A stretch of 64,000 nt of DNA from PALSA-555 sp963821325 (GTDB lineage Bacteria > Actinomycetota > Acidimicrobiia > IMCC26256 > PALSA-555): assembly GCA_963821325.1 (NCBI GenBank), contig CAWGDC010000001.1, positions 806,001 through 870,000 of the forward strand. The letters run 5' to 3'. How positions within the stretch are numbered: the first letter of the stretch is position 1; every line of letters starts with the position of its first letter. A program made the position numbers and the translations under genes. Below are positions 55,646 through 63,527 of this stretch, piece by piece. Below the pieces are notes generated by a model that was given only the letters and a program-made list of their open reading frames with translations, was not told the origin of the DNA and did not search any database.

Positions 55646-56796
55646 CGCGCGACGCGCGCCGGCGTGCGGAGCCGCTCGACCGCGGCGGGAATCACGGTCA
55701 ATGCCCGCTCGACGTCCGCGTCGGTGGACGCGAAGCCGAGGCTGAGCCGAACGGACGCCAGGGCGTCGGCTCGAGGCAGGCCCATCGCCGCGAGCACGTG
55801 GGACGGCTCGGTCGCGCCGGACGAGCACGAGGACCCAGCGGCGGCGTAGACGTCCTCGCGGTCGAGCGCGACGAGCAGCGCCTCCGCCTCGACGCCGTGG
55901 AACCCCATGTGGCCGTTCCCGGCCACCTTCCGGAAAGGGTCGCCGTTCACGAAGGTGTCCGGCACGGCGGCGGTCAGCCCGGCGAGCAGCCGGTCGCGCA
56001 ACGCCGCGACGCGCCGAACGTCGTCCGCCCGACGCTCGACCGTCGTCGCGAGCGCGGCCGCCATCGCGACCACGCCGGCGACGTTGACCGTCCCGGCCCG
56101 CAGGCCTCGCTCCTGGCCGCCACCCTCGAGCAGTGGCCGTACGGTGACGCCGTCGCGGACGACGAGGGCGCCGACCCCCTTTGGGCCCCCGAACTTGTGC
56201 GCCGAGATCGCCACCAGCGGCGCGTCGGCCGCCGCCGCGCGGACGTCGAGCCACGGGACGGCCTGCACCGCGTCGGTGTGGAGGACCGCCTGCGGCGCCC
56301 GCCGCCGCACCACCGCCGCGACGTCCGCGAGGGGCTGGATGGTGCCGACCTCGTTGTTGACGAGCATCACCGAGACCACGGCGGTGCGGGCGTCGAGGGC
56401 AGCGTCGAGCGCGTCGAGGTCCACGATCCCATCCCCACCGACGGCCACGCGCCGCACGGCGAAGCCTTCGGCGGCGAGGCGGTCGGCGGCGGCGAGCACC
56501 CCCTTGTGCTCGAATGCGGTGATCACCACGCCGTCGCGCCGGTCGGCCGCCCGGGCCGCGCCCTCCACCGCGAGGTTGTCCGCCTCCGTGCCCCCGGCGG
56601 TGAACACCACCTCACCCGGCTGGGCGCCGAGCGCCGCGGCCACGACCTCACGGGCGGATTCGAGCGCCGTCTTGGCCGCCCGAGCCGCGCCATGGATGCC
56701 AGAGGGGTTGGCGAAGCACCCCGAGAGGTAGGGCTCCATGGCCGCCACCGCCTCCGGGCGCATCGGGGTGCTGGCGGCGTGGTCCAGGTACGTCAC
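55642..56796 (-). CDS. iscS: Cysteine desulfurase (IscS/NifS-like)
   Basis: PLP enzyme that mobilises sulfur from cysteine. 384 residues. Opening YLDHAASTPMRPEAVAAM; TAGGTEADNLAVEGAAR; PLP Lys in ISAHKFGGPKGVGALVV; persulfide Cys loop AAGSSCSSGATEPSHVL. The GTG at 56796 was chosen: it lies 8 nt from TACACT and gives the canonical VTYLDHAA start. It overlaps mnmA by 4 bp and is probably its dedicated sulfur donor. Confidence 0.95.
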   Translation of the reverse strand: MTYLDHAASTPMRPEAVAAMEPYLSGCFANPSGIHGAARAAKTALESAREVVAAALGAQPGEVVFTAGGTEADNLAVEGAARAADRRDGVVITAFEHKGVLAAADRLAAEGFAVRRVAVGGDGIVDLDALDAALDARTAVVSVMLVNNEVGTIQPLADVAAVVRRRAPQAVLHTDAVQAVPWLDVRAAAADAPLVAISAHKFGGPKGVGALVVRDGVTVRPLLEGGGQERGLRAGTVNVAGVVAMAAALATTVERRADDVRRVAALRDRLLAGLTAAVPDTFVNGDPFRKVAGNGHMGFHGVEAEALLVALDREDVYAAAGSSCSSGATEPSHVLAAMGLPRADALASVRLSLGFASTDADVERALTVIPAAVERLRTPARVAR

Positions 56797-56804
56797 CGCC
56801 GTCG

Positions 56805-56810
56805 AGTGTA
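56805..56810 (-). promoter_or_regulatory. -10-like TACACT of the desulfurase-mnmA operon
   Basis: TACACT on the minus strand ends 8 nt before the GTG at 56796; leaderless spacing. Confidence 0.4.
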
Positions 56811-56891
56811 CGAGCGGCGCGTTCCGGCCGAGCGGGGTGTCGTCGGTCACAGCCGGGAATGACTGTCACACCCCCCGGTGATACTCATGAT

Positions 56892-57110
56892 GTGAGCACG
56901 CAGTTGCGTCTCGTCGAAGCGCCCACCCGGGCCCCCAGCCCCCGCGCGACCCCGCGTCGTGGTCGGGGGGTGCGAGCCCGCCGTCCGGTGCGCTGGAGCA
57001 CGGACTGGCACCTCGACGCCACGACCCGCCGCGTCGGTCGAGCTGGCGTCGCCGCCGCCCGGGCCTCGCTCGGCAAGGCCGCCCAGGCGAGCTTGCGCGA
57101 AGCGAGCTGA
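56892..57110 (+). CDS. Small basic protein of unknown function
   Basis: 72 residues, very Arg/Ala-rich. Middle part WSTDWHLDATTRRVGRAGVAAAR followed by an Ala-rich helix. The Trp/Asp/Leu-Asp pattern and the regular helix suggest a real protein, but the rich composition could also arise by chance. GTG start without a convincing ribosome site. It lies alone between the desulfurase and mutase genes; the following 134-bp gap holds only the mutase promoter element. Confidence 0.4.
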   Translation: MSTQLRLVEAPTRAPSPRATPRRGRGVRARRPVRWSTDWHLDATTRRVGRAGVAAARASLGKAAQASLREAS

Positions 57111-57230
57111 CCGCCGGCCGGCCGCGGCTGCCCGAGCCGCTGCGCCGCACGCGTCGGCGCAGCACCGATGGAAGGGGACGGCGGGCCCTGTGTGCGTCGC
57201 GACGATCGGCTCGGTCCGGAGGGTTCGGTC

Positions 57231-57236
57231 TACCCT
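57231..57236 (+). promoter_or_regulatory. -10-like TACCCT of the mutase gene
   Basis: TACCCT ends 8 nt before the ATG at 57245; leaderless spacing. Confidence 0.45.
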
Positions 57237-57244
57237 CGTCTCGT

Positions 57245-59380
57245 ATGAGTCATCCCTCGCCTGACCGCGAGGCGTGGACCGAGTTCGCCACCACCGAGGT
57301 CAACGGGCACCCCGAGCGCCTCGTTTGGCACACCCCCGAGGGGATCGACGTCCCCGCGCTGTACACGGCCGAGGACCTCGCGGACCTCGAGTTCGTGAAC
57401 ACCCTGCCGGGCTGCGAGCCGTTCGTGCGCGGGGTGCGGGCGACGATGTACGCGAACCGCCCGTGGACGATCCGCCAGTACGCCGGGTTCTCCACGGCGG
57501 AGGAATCGAACGCGTTCTACCGCCAGAACCTCGCCGCCGGTCAGACGGGGATCTCGGTGGCGTTCGACCTGGCCACCCACCGGGGCTATGACAGCGATCA
57601 CCCGCGGGTCGTCGGCGACGTCGGCAAGGCCGGCGTGGCGATCGACTCGGTCGAGGACATGAAGATCCTCTTCGACGGGATCCCCCTCGACCGCATGACC
57701 GTCTCCTTGACCATGAACGGCGCCGTCCTGCCGATCCTCGCCGGGTACATCGTCGCCGGCGAGGAGCAGGGCGTCGATCAGGCGCAACTCGGCGGGACCA
57801 TCCAGAACGACATCCTCAAGGAGTTCATGGTCCGCAACACCTACATCTACCCGCCCGAGCCGAGCTTGCGGATCGTGGCCGACATCATCCAGTACACCGC
57901 GCAGCAGATGCCGAAGTTCAATTCGATCTCGATCTCCGGCTACCACATGCAAGAAGCGGGGGCGACCGCCGTCCAAGAGCTCGGGTTCACCATCGCCGAC
58001 GGGCTCGAGTACGTCCGGGCCGCCCTGTCCCGCGGGTTGAACGTCGACGCCTTCGCCGGGCGGCTCTCCTTCTTCTTCGGGATCGGCATGAACCTCTTCA
58101 TGGAGGTCGCCAAGCTGCGCGCCGCGCGCCTGTTGTGGTGGCGGATCATGAAGCAGTTCGACCCGCAGCAGCCGAGCTCGCTGATGCTGCGGACCCACTG
58201 TCAGACCTCCGGGGTGTCGCTCACCGAGCAGGACCCGTACAACAACATCGTCCGCACCACCCTCGAGGCGCTCGCCGCTGCGCTCGGGGGGACGCAGAGC
58301 CTCCACACCAACAGCTTCGACGAAGCCCTGGCGCTCCCCACCGAGTTCGCCGCCCGGATCGCGCGCAACACCCAGCTGATCCTCCAAGAGGAGAGCGGCA
58401 TCACCCACGTCGTCGACCCGCTCGGCGGCTCCTACTACGTCGAGGCGCTCACCGGGTCCCTCGCCTCGGCCGCGTGGGCGCTCATCGAGGAGGTCGAGGC
58501 CCTCGGCGGGATGACCCAGGCGGTGCAGGCCGGGATGCCGAAGCTGCGAATCGAGGAAGCCGCGGCGCAACGGCAGGCCCGGGTCGACCGGGGCGACGAG
58601 GTCATCGTCGGCGTCAACCGCTACCGACCCGACGCCGAGGAGCTCGTGGACATCCGCGACGTCGACAACACCGCGGTGCGGGCCAGCCAGATCGAGCGGC
58701 TCGAGCAACTCCGCGCCACCCGCGACCCGGCCCGGGTCGCGCGGGCGCTGACCGCGCTGACCGACGGGGCCCGCGGCGACGCCAACCTGTTGGCGTTGAG
58801 CATCGAGGCCATGCGCGCCCGTGCGACCGTCGGCGAGGTCTCCGACGCGCTGGAGTCGGTGTTCTCCCGTCACCGCGCCACGATCCGTACCATCTCGGGG
58901 GTGTACGGCAGCGCCGCAGCGGGGGACGAGGAGTGGGAGCGCGCGCGTGCCGACGTCGAGGCCTTCGCGAAGGAGGAGGGCCGCCGACCCCGCATGCTCG
59001 TCGTGAAGATGGGACAAGACGGTCACGACCGCGGCGCGAAGGTCATCGCGACGGCCTTCGCCGACCTCGGGTTCGACGTCGACGTCGGCCCGCTGTTCCA
59101 GACGCCTGAGGAAGTCGCCCGCGACGCCGTCGAGAACGACGTGCACGTGATCGGCGTCAGCAGCCAAGCCGCGGGGCACAAGACGCTCGTCCCCGAGCTC
59201 CTGGCCCAGCTGCGCAAGCAGGGCGGCGACGACATCGTCGTCGTGGTCGGTGGTGTCGTCCCGGCCCAGGACTACGAGTTCCTCCGCGACGCCGGCGTCG
59301 CCGCCGTGTTCGGACCCGGCACGAACATCCCGCCGGCCGCATCCGAAGTGCTCGCCCTGCTGCGCCACCAGCGCCGGTGA
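57245..59380 (+). CDS. mutB: Methylmalonyl-CoA mutase, large subunit
   Basis: Adenosylcobalamin enzyme interconverting methylmalonyl-CoA and succinyl-CoA. 711 residues. Catalytic barrel with ATMYANRPWTIRQYAGFS, VAFDLATHRGYDSDHPRV and FNSISISGYHMQEAGA; THCQTSGVSLTEQDPYNN, where the family usually has Trp at the Val of SGVSL. The C-terminal B12-binding domain has GQDGHDRGAKV (DxHxxG, His about residue 593) and VGGVVPAQDYEFL. A single-chain type is likely, because no small subunit lies upstream. MeaB follows 52 nt downstream. Role: propionate or odd-chain and branched-chain acyl metabolism. Confidence 0.95.
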   Translation: MSHPSPDREAWTEFATTEVNGHPERLVWHTPEGIDVPALYTAEDLADLEFVNTLPGCEPFVRGVRATMYANRPWTIRQYAGFSTAEESNAFYRQNLAAGQTGISVAFDLATHRGYDSDHPRVVGDVGKAGVAIDSVEDMKILFDGIPLDRMTVSLTMNGAVLPILAGYIVAGEEQGVDQAQLGGTIQNDILKEFMVRNTYIYPPEPSLRIVADIIQYTAQQMPKFNSISISGYHMQEAGATAVQELGFTIADGLEYVRAALSRGLNVDAFAGRLSFFFGIGMNLFMEVAKLRAARLLWWRIMKQFDPQQPSSLMLRTHCQTSGVSLTEQDPYNNIVRTTLEALAAALGGTQSLHTNSFDEALALPTEFAARIARNTQLILQEESGITHVVDPLGGSYYVEALTGSLASAAWALIEEVEALGGMTQAVQAGMPKLRIEEAAAQRQARVDRGDEVIVGVNRYRPDAEELVDIRDVDNTAVRASQIERLEQLRATRDPARVARALTALTDGARGDANLLALSIEAMRARATVGEVSDALESVFSRHRATIRTISGVYGSAAAGDEEWERARADVEAFAKEEGRRPRMLVVKMGQDGHDRGAKVIATAFADLGFDVDVGPLFQTPEEVARDAVENDVHVIGVSSQAAGHKTLVPELLAQLRKQGGDDIVVVVGGVVPAQDYEFLRDAGVAAVFGPGTNIPPAASEVLALLRHQRR

Positions 59381-59432
59381 CCCGGCCGGGGACCCGCCCG
59401 GTGCTCGGGCGTCCACCCCGCCGGGCCGCCAA

Positions 59433-60419
59433 ATGACCGAGCTCGCCACGCGGCTGCGCGATGGCGACCGTCGCGCCCTCGCCCGGGCCATCACGCTCGT
59501 GGAGAGCACGCGGGCTGACCACCGCCGCGACGCCGAGGCGCTGCTCACCGAGGTCCTCCCCGCCACCGGCCGCGCGCGCCGCGTCGGGATCTCCGGGTCA
59601 CCCGGCTCGGGGAAGTCGACGCTCATCGAGGCGCTGGGCTTGCACGTCATCGCGCAGGGCCACGCCGTCGCCGTGCTCGCCGTCGACCCGTCCAGCACTC
59701 GGTCCGGCGGGTCGATCCTCGGTGACAAGACCCGCATGGGTGAGCTGACTCAGCACGCGGAAGCGTTCGTGCGTCCCTCCCCGACCGGCGGCACGCTCGG
59801 TGGCGTCGCTCGACGCACCCGCGAGGCGATGCTGCTGTGCGAAGCCGCGGGGTTCGACGTGGTGTTCATCGAGACGGTCGGGACCGGCCAGTCCGAGGTC
59901 GCGGTGGAGGGGATGGTCGACTGCTTCCTCGTCCTCGTCGGGCCCGGCAGCGGCGACGAGCTCCAAGGGATCAAGCGCGGGATCATCGAGCTCGCCGACA
60001 TCGTCGCGGTGACGAAGGCCGACGGGGACCTGCAGCGCGCCGCGGACACCACCGCGGCCGAGTACGCGTCGGCGCTGCGGCTGCTGCGCCCGAAGCACCC
60101 CGACTGGACGGCCAGCGTGGTGCGCTGCTCGGCGCTCAGCGGCGTTGGAATCGACGAGCTGTGGGCCTCGATCGAGGCGCTCGGCGACGCCCTGCGGGTG
60201 AGCGGCGAGCTGACCCGCCGACGAGCCGAGCAGTCCCGGGCGTGGCTGTGGGGCGAGATCGGCGCCGGTCTCCTGGACCGGGTGCGGACCGAGCCGGCGG
60301 TGGCCGAGCTCACCCGCCGTTTGGAAGACGACGCCGTCGCCGGGCGGATCCCGCCGCCGGTCGCGGCCGAGCAGGTCCTGGAGGTCTTCCTCGGCCGCGA
60401 CGACCCGCCAGCCCATTAG
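59433..60419 (+). CDS. meaB: Methylmalonyl-CoA mutase-associated GTPase
   Basis: G3E-family GTPase that loads and protects the mutase cofactor. 328 residues. P-loop GISGSPGSGKSTLIEALG, DPSSTRSGGSILGDKTRM, switch region FIETVGTGQSEVAVEGM, base-recognition AVTKADGD and the C-terminal dimerisation helices. The ATG at 59433 gives the standard MTELATRLRDGDRRALARA start. It lies next to its mutase partner. Confidence 0.96.
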   Translation: MTELATRLRDGDRRALARAITLVESTRADHRRDAEALLTEVLPATGRARRVGISGSPGSGKSTLIEALGLHVIAQGHAVAVLAVDPSSTRSGGSILGDKTRMGELTQHAEAFVRPSPTGGTLGGVARRTREAMLLCEAAGFDVVFIETVGTGQSEVAVEGMVDCFLVLVGPGSGDELQGIKRGIIELADIVAVTKADGDLQRAADTTAAEYASALRLLRPKHPDWTASVVRCSALSGVGIDELWASIEALGDALRVSGELTRRRAEQSRAWLWGEIGAGLLDRVRTEPAVAELTRRLEDDAVAGRIPPPVAAEQVLEVFLGRDDPPAH

Positions 60420-60460
60420 GCCTCCAGGGCGGCCCCCGCGGCGCCGATACCGCGACGCCT

Positions 60461-60781
60461 ATGGGGACGGCCGAGCTGATGCTCGCTGGGGGATTCGTCG
60501 GCGGGACCGTGGTGACCGCCGCGCTCCTCTGGTTCCACGAGCGCCGCACCCGGCGGGTCCTCGAGGACGTCAGCGGACGGCTGCGCCGCGCCGAGGCTCG
60601 CACCCACACCCTGCTCCGCGAGTCCCATGACGTGCTCGCCGTCGTCGCCGCCGACGCCACCATCACCTACCTGAGTCCCGGCGCGGAGCGGGTGCTCGGC
60701 GCCAGCGCCACGGCCTACGTCGGCGCCCCCCTGCCGTCGCTGGTGCACCCCGACGACCGGGGCCGGGTCGCGCCGGCTGTC
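60461..60781 (+). pseudogene. Truncated membrane-anchored PAS sensor
   Basis: Starts ATGGGG after meaB. MLAGGFVGGTVVTAALLWF is one helix, a coiled-coil follows (RLRRAEARTHTLLRESHDVLAV), then half a PAS domain: ITYLSPGAERVLGASATAYVG and SLVHPDDRGRVAPAV. There the homology stops and the reading frame runs into the antisense of an EAL fragment, with a stop at 60934. It looks like the 5' end of a PAS-GGDEF-type gene cut by a rearrangement. Confidence 0.6.
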
Positions 60782-60895
60782 CGAAGAGGTAGCCCTGCCG
60801 CGAGCTCGCAGCCGAGAGTGCGCAGCTCGGCGAGCTGCTCGGAGGTCTCGACACCCTCGGCGACGGCCCGGAGCCCGACCGCGTGCGGAGATGTT
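60765..60895 (-). pseudogene. C-terminal fragment of an EAL domain, inverted
   Basis: On the minus strand VGLRAVAEGVETSEQLAELR then LGCEL and, one base out of frame, QGYLFGQPARP. This is the end of an EAL phosphodiesterase domain with the canonical AEGVET, unlike the degenerate copy at 14941. Nothing upstream on this strand resembles the rest of the domain, and no start is visible. The fragment abuts the truncated PAS gene tail to tail with a few shared bases at the junction. The remaining 60896-61037 holds no recognised gene. Confidence 0.55.
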
Positions 60896-61037
60896 GGATG
60901 GCGCGGTCGTGCGCACGAGCGTCGTAGACCCTGACCATCGTTCCCTGGTTCGAGCCGATGATCGACACCATCGGCGCGGGAAGGTCCCTCGCCCAGCTGG
61001 CTGGCGAGCGACGGCCCATTCCCGTCAGGCCAATCGG

Positions 61038-61883
61038 TCAGCCCCGGCGAGGCGCTCGCCGGGGCTGAGCCTTGCGCATCACGTCGTCGGCGTCGACCGT
61101 CGCGACGTTGTCTCGGATGACCGCGATCATCCGCACGAGCTCCCAGCGCTCCGCCTCGGTCAAACCGGCGGTCACCGCTGACTGCAGGGCCACGATCCTG
61201 GGCAGGTACGCATCAACAACTCCCCGCGCCTCGGGGGTGAGGGACACGAGGACCTGCCGGCGGTCGCTCGGGTCTTGGTCACGCACGACTAGACCTCGGC
61301 GTGCGAGGGTGTCGAGCAGCGAGGTGACCGACGCCGGGGTCTGGATCATGCGATCGGCGATCTCGGTCGGGGTCAGGGGACCCGCGTGCCCTTCCAAGGC
61401 GGCCAACACGTGCCGGGCACCCGCCGAAAGCCCAACGTCGCGCAGCGCCCGGTTGGCCATGGCCATGAAGGCGTCCCCGGTGCCGACCAGCGCCACGATC
61501 GCCGCGTTCGCCGACTCGACGCCGCCAGGAAACTCGCGTGCGAAACCCGAGCGCGCCGAAGACTCCCCCTTCGGGGAGCCTTCGGGACGGTCGCCGCGGG
61601 AGCGGCTCAGTAGACCACCGACTCCGGCGTCGCTCCGGAAGGCGATGTCCGGGGGACCCTGGAGTCCAGCCCGTCCCATCGCCTCCTTGAGACTCGGGTC
61701 CGACGCGAAGCTCTGAGCCTGCGCCGCGTCGGGAAACTCGATCAGGATCAACAGATCCTTCCCGTCACGCAGGACGCGGTGCTGCGATGCCCCGTGGCTT
61801 CGACGAGCCGGCTCGTTCGAGTCGAACGCCTCTTTCCACTGGTCGTAGTCGGCGACGGTGTGTTGAACGGTGAGGGTGGTCAT
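61038..61883 (-). CDS. Monooxygenase-like (ABM) domain fused to a MarR-family regulator
   Basis: 281 residues. Residues 1-88 resemble the small antibiotic-biosynthesis-monooxygenase/cyclase-like alpha-beta barrel (TLTVQHTVADYDQWKEAF, HRVLRDGKDLLILIEFPD, GPPDIAFRSDAG). A Ser/Gly/Arg-rich linker follows, then from about residue 135 a MarR winged helix: ALRDVGLSAGARHVLAALEG, LTPTEIADRMIQTPASVTSLL and the wing RRGLVVRDQDPSDRRQVLVSLT. The ATG at 61883 has an AGGAG site. The promoter and a palindrome lie just upstream, so autorepression is probable. The fused domain may bind a small aromatic ligand; this is inference. A linker frame error joining two genes cannot be excluded. Confidence 0.8.
   Translation of the reverse strand: MTTLTVQHTVADYDQWKEAFDSNEPARRSHGASQHRVLRDGKDLLILIEFPDAAQAQSFASDPSLKEAMGRAGLQGPPDIAFRSDAGVGGLLSRSRGDRPEGSPKGESSARSGFAREFPGGVESANAAIVALVGTGDAFMAMANRALRDVGLSAGARHVLAALEGHAGPLTPTEIADRMIQTPASVTSLLDTLARRGLVVRDQDPSDRRQVLVSLTPEARGVVDAYLPRIVALQSAVTAGLTEAERWELVRMIAVIRDNVATVDADDVMRKAQPRRAPRRG
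61040..61066 (-). terminator. Strong hairpin at the end of the MarR-fusion gene
   Basis: A 12-bp perfect inverted repeat AGCCCCGGCGAG/CTCGCCGGGGCT with a 3-nt loop, covering the last codons and ending at the stop. No U tract follows, so an intrinsic terminator of the actinobacterial kind (stem without U run) is possible. Confidence 0.5.
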
Positions 61884-61923
61884 GAGCGCAACTCCTAAGT
61901 TGAGAAGGTCTTTCGCTTTCTGA

Positions 61924-61952
61924 TTATTAGACTTCTGAAGATTAGAAGTCAA
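61924..61952 (-). promoter_or_regulatory. Promoter with embedded operator for the MarR-fusion gene
   Basis: On the minus strand TTGACT, a 17-nt spacer and TAATAA: a near-consensus vegetative promoter in an A+T-rich island. A perfect 7-bp inverted repeat GACTTCT/AGAAGTC (61930-61950, 7-nt centre) overlaps the -35 and the spacer, the expected place for a MarR-type autorepressor site. The start codon lies 41 nt past the -10, with AGGAG between. Confidence 0.75.
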
Positions 61953-62084
61953 ATGAAATCGGGGCGTTCATGGCCGAAGCGCCCCGGGGGCGCTCAGCCC
62001 ACCCGGTCCGCGCCGCGGGCCACCCGTCACTGAACCCGCCCGGTCGGGTCTCCATCAGACGCTCGCCGCCCCCGGGAGGCTCCA

Positions 62085-62675
62085 ATGCCAAGCACCCTCA
62101 TCATCGTTCCGTGGCCGGACCCAATCGTCGACCCCATCGGCCATGATCCACGATCGTGGTACGCGGAGACGTTCTGGCTCCCGACGCTCGGGCCGACCGC
62201 GCTGCTGCTGCTCCGTCACCTCGCGGACCACTTCGACGCCGCGCCCCAGGGCGTCGAGCTGCATGTCGGGGAGGCGTCCCAGGCGCTCGGGGTCGGCGCC
62301 CGCGAGGGCACCGGTTCCCCGATCGTGCGCACCCTGGCCCGCCTCGAGCAGTTCGACCTCGCGTGCCCGGACCCGGCCGCCGCGCGCATCGCGGTGCGGC
62401 GGACGCTCCCACCGCTCCCCGCCCGACAGCTGCGGCGGCTCCCCGCGTCGATCCAGTCGACGCACGCCCGATATGTCGAGACGCGCCTCGCCGACCCGCC
62501 GCACGCAGCCGCCCGCCAGCGCGCCCGCCGCCTCGCCCTCGCGATGCTCGAAGCGGGAGACGACCCGGACCACGCCGAGCGAAGCCTGGCCGTGATCGGC
62601 TTCCATCCCGCGGTGAGCGCCGACGCCGTCCGCTGGGCCCACCACCACGCCACCGACGTCGGCGCCCCGGCCTGA
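62085..62675 (+). CDS. Conserved hypothetical protein, about 196 residues
   Basis: Family not recognised by name. WPDPIVDPIGHDPRSWYAETFWLP, LGPTALLLLRHLADHF, a Gly-rich loop VGAREGTGSPIVRTLARLEQF, then VRRTLPPLPARQLRRLP. The middle helices resemble a winged-helix or replication-protein-like fold (short helix, SPIVR-x-L-x-RL); this is only an impression. No membrane helix. ATG with a GGGAGG ribosome site. Encoded divergently from the MarR-fusion gene across a 201-bp gap whose right half shows no clear promoter. Confidence 0.6.
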   Translation: MPSTLIIVPWPDPIVDPIGHDPRSWYAETFWLPTLGPTALLLLRHLADHFDAAPQGVELHVGEASQALGVGAREGTGSPIVRTLARLEQFDLACPDPAAARIAVRRTLPPLPARQLRRLPASIQSTHARYVETRLADPPHAAARQRARRLALAMLEAGDDPDHAERSLAVIGFHPAVSADAVRWAHHHATDVGAPA

Positions 62676-62703
62676 CTCGACCCACGACCGTCGAGCAGCC
62701 CGC

Positions 62704-62709
62704 CAGAAT
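62704..62709 (+). promoter_or_regulatory. -10-like CAGAAT of the sirtuin gene
   Basis: CAGAAT ends 6 nt before the GTG at 62716. It is the same hexamer and position as the ilv leader promoter; leaderless spacing. Confidence 0.35.
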
Positions 62710-62715
62710 GGCGCC

Positions 62716-63496
62716 GTGCCCGACGCCGCCACGACGATCGCCGCCTGGCTGCGCGACGCGGAACATCTCGTCGTGCTCACGGGCGCGGGGATCTCCACGG
62801 AGTCCGGCATCCCCGACTTCCGCGGTCCCCAAGGGGTGTTTACGAAGAATCCCGACGCCGAGAAGACCGCGACGCTGCAGTACTACGTGAGCGACCCCGC
62901 CGTGCGGGCCACCTCGTGGCAGAACCGTCTGCACAGCGAGTACTGGACCGCCGAGCCGAACGCCGGTCACGTCGCCCTCGTCGACATCGAGCGCCGCGCC
63001 GGGCTCGACACGCTCGTGACCCAGAACGTCGACGGCCTCCATCACGCCGCCGGCACCTGCGCCGACAAGATCATCGAGATCCACGGCAACGTCCGAGAGG
63101 TCAAGTGCCTGTCCTGTCGGTGGCGGGCACCGATGGACGTCGCCCTCGACCGGGTCCGGGCCGGCGAGACCGACCCCGACTGCCCCGAGTGCGGCGGGAT
63201 CCTCAAGTCGGCGACGATCAGCTTCGGGGAGAACCTCGTCGCCGAGGACCTCGCCCGCGCGCAGCAGGCCGCGGCCGGCGCCGACGCGTTCCTCGCCGTC
63301 GGCACCTCCCTCACCGTGTACCCGGCGGCCGGGCTGCCCGAGTTCGCTCTCGCCCACCAGGCCCGCCTCGTGGTCGCTGAACGCCGAGCCCACCCCGTAC
63401 GACGGTGCGGCCGACGCGGTCGTCCGCGAGCCGCTCGGGATCGTCCTGCCGGCGATCGCCGCCGCACTGGAACGGTTGGGAATTTCCGACCCCTGA
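62716..63496 (+). CDS. cobB: Sirtuin NAD-dependent protein deacylase, frame shift
   Basis: About 259 residues after correction. NAD site LTGAGISTESGIPDFRGPQG; VTQNVDGLHHAAG with catalytic His in IEIHGNV; zinc cysteines CLSCRW and CPECGG; FGENLVAEDLARAQ and AVGTSLTVYPAAGLP. At about 63377 one extra base changes the frame, after which LNAEPTPYDGAADAVV reads to the TGA at 63494. The GTG at 62716 was chosen for the promoter spacing and the usual N-terminal length. Activity towards acetyl or other acyl groups cannot be told; in actinobacteria such enzymes often control acyl-CoA synthetases. Confidence 0.9.
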
Positions 63497-63527
63497 CGTA
63501 GCATTTCCTTCTGAGAGGGAGGGAACG

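Noticed and set aside
56859..56892. Upstream ATG start for the small basic protein
   Set aside because: The added residues are uninformative and would overlap the region just upstream of the divergent desulfurase gene; the GTG at 56892 is as likely.
60896..61037. Minus-strand segment reading VSIIGSNQGTMVRVYDARAHD as a gene fragment
   Set aside because: No family recognised, no start or ribosome site, and it lies in a rearranged stretch; too weak to annotate.
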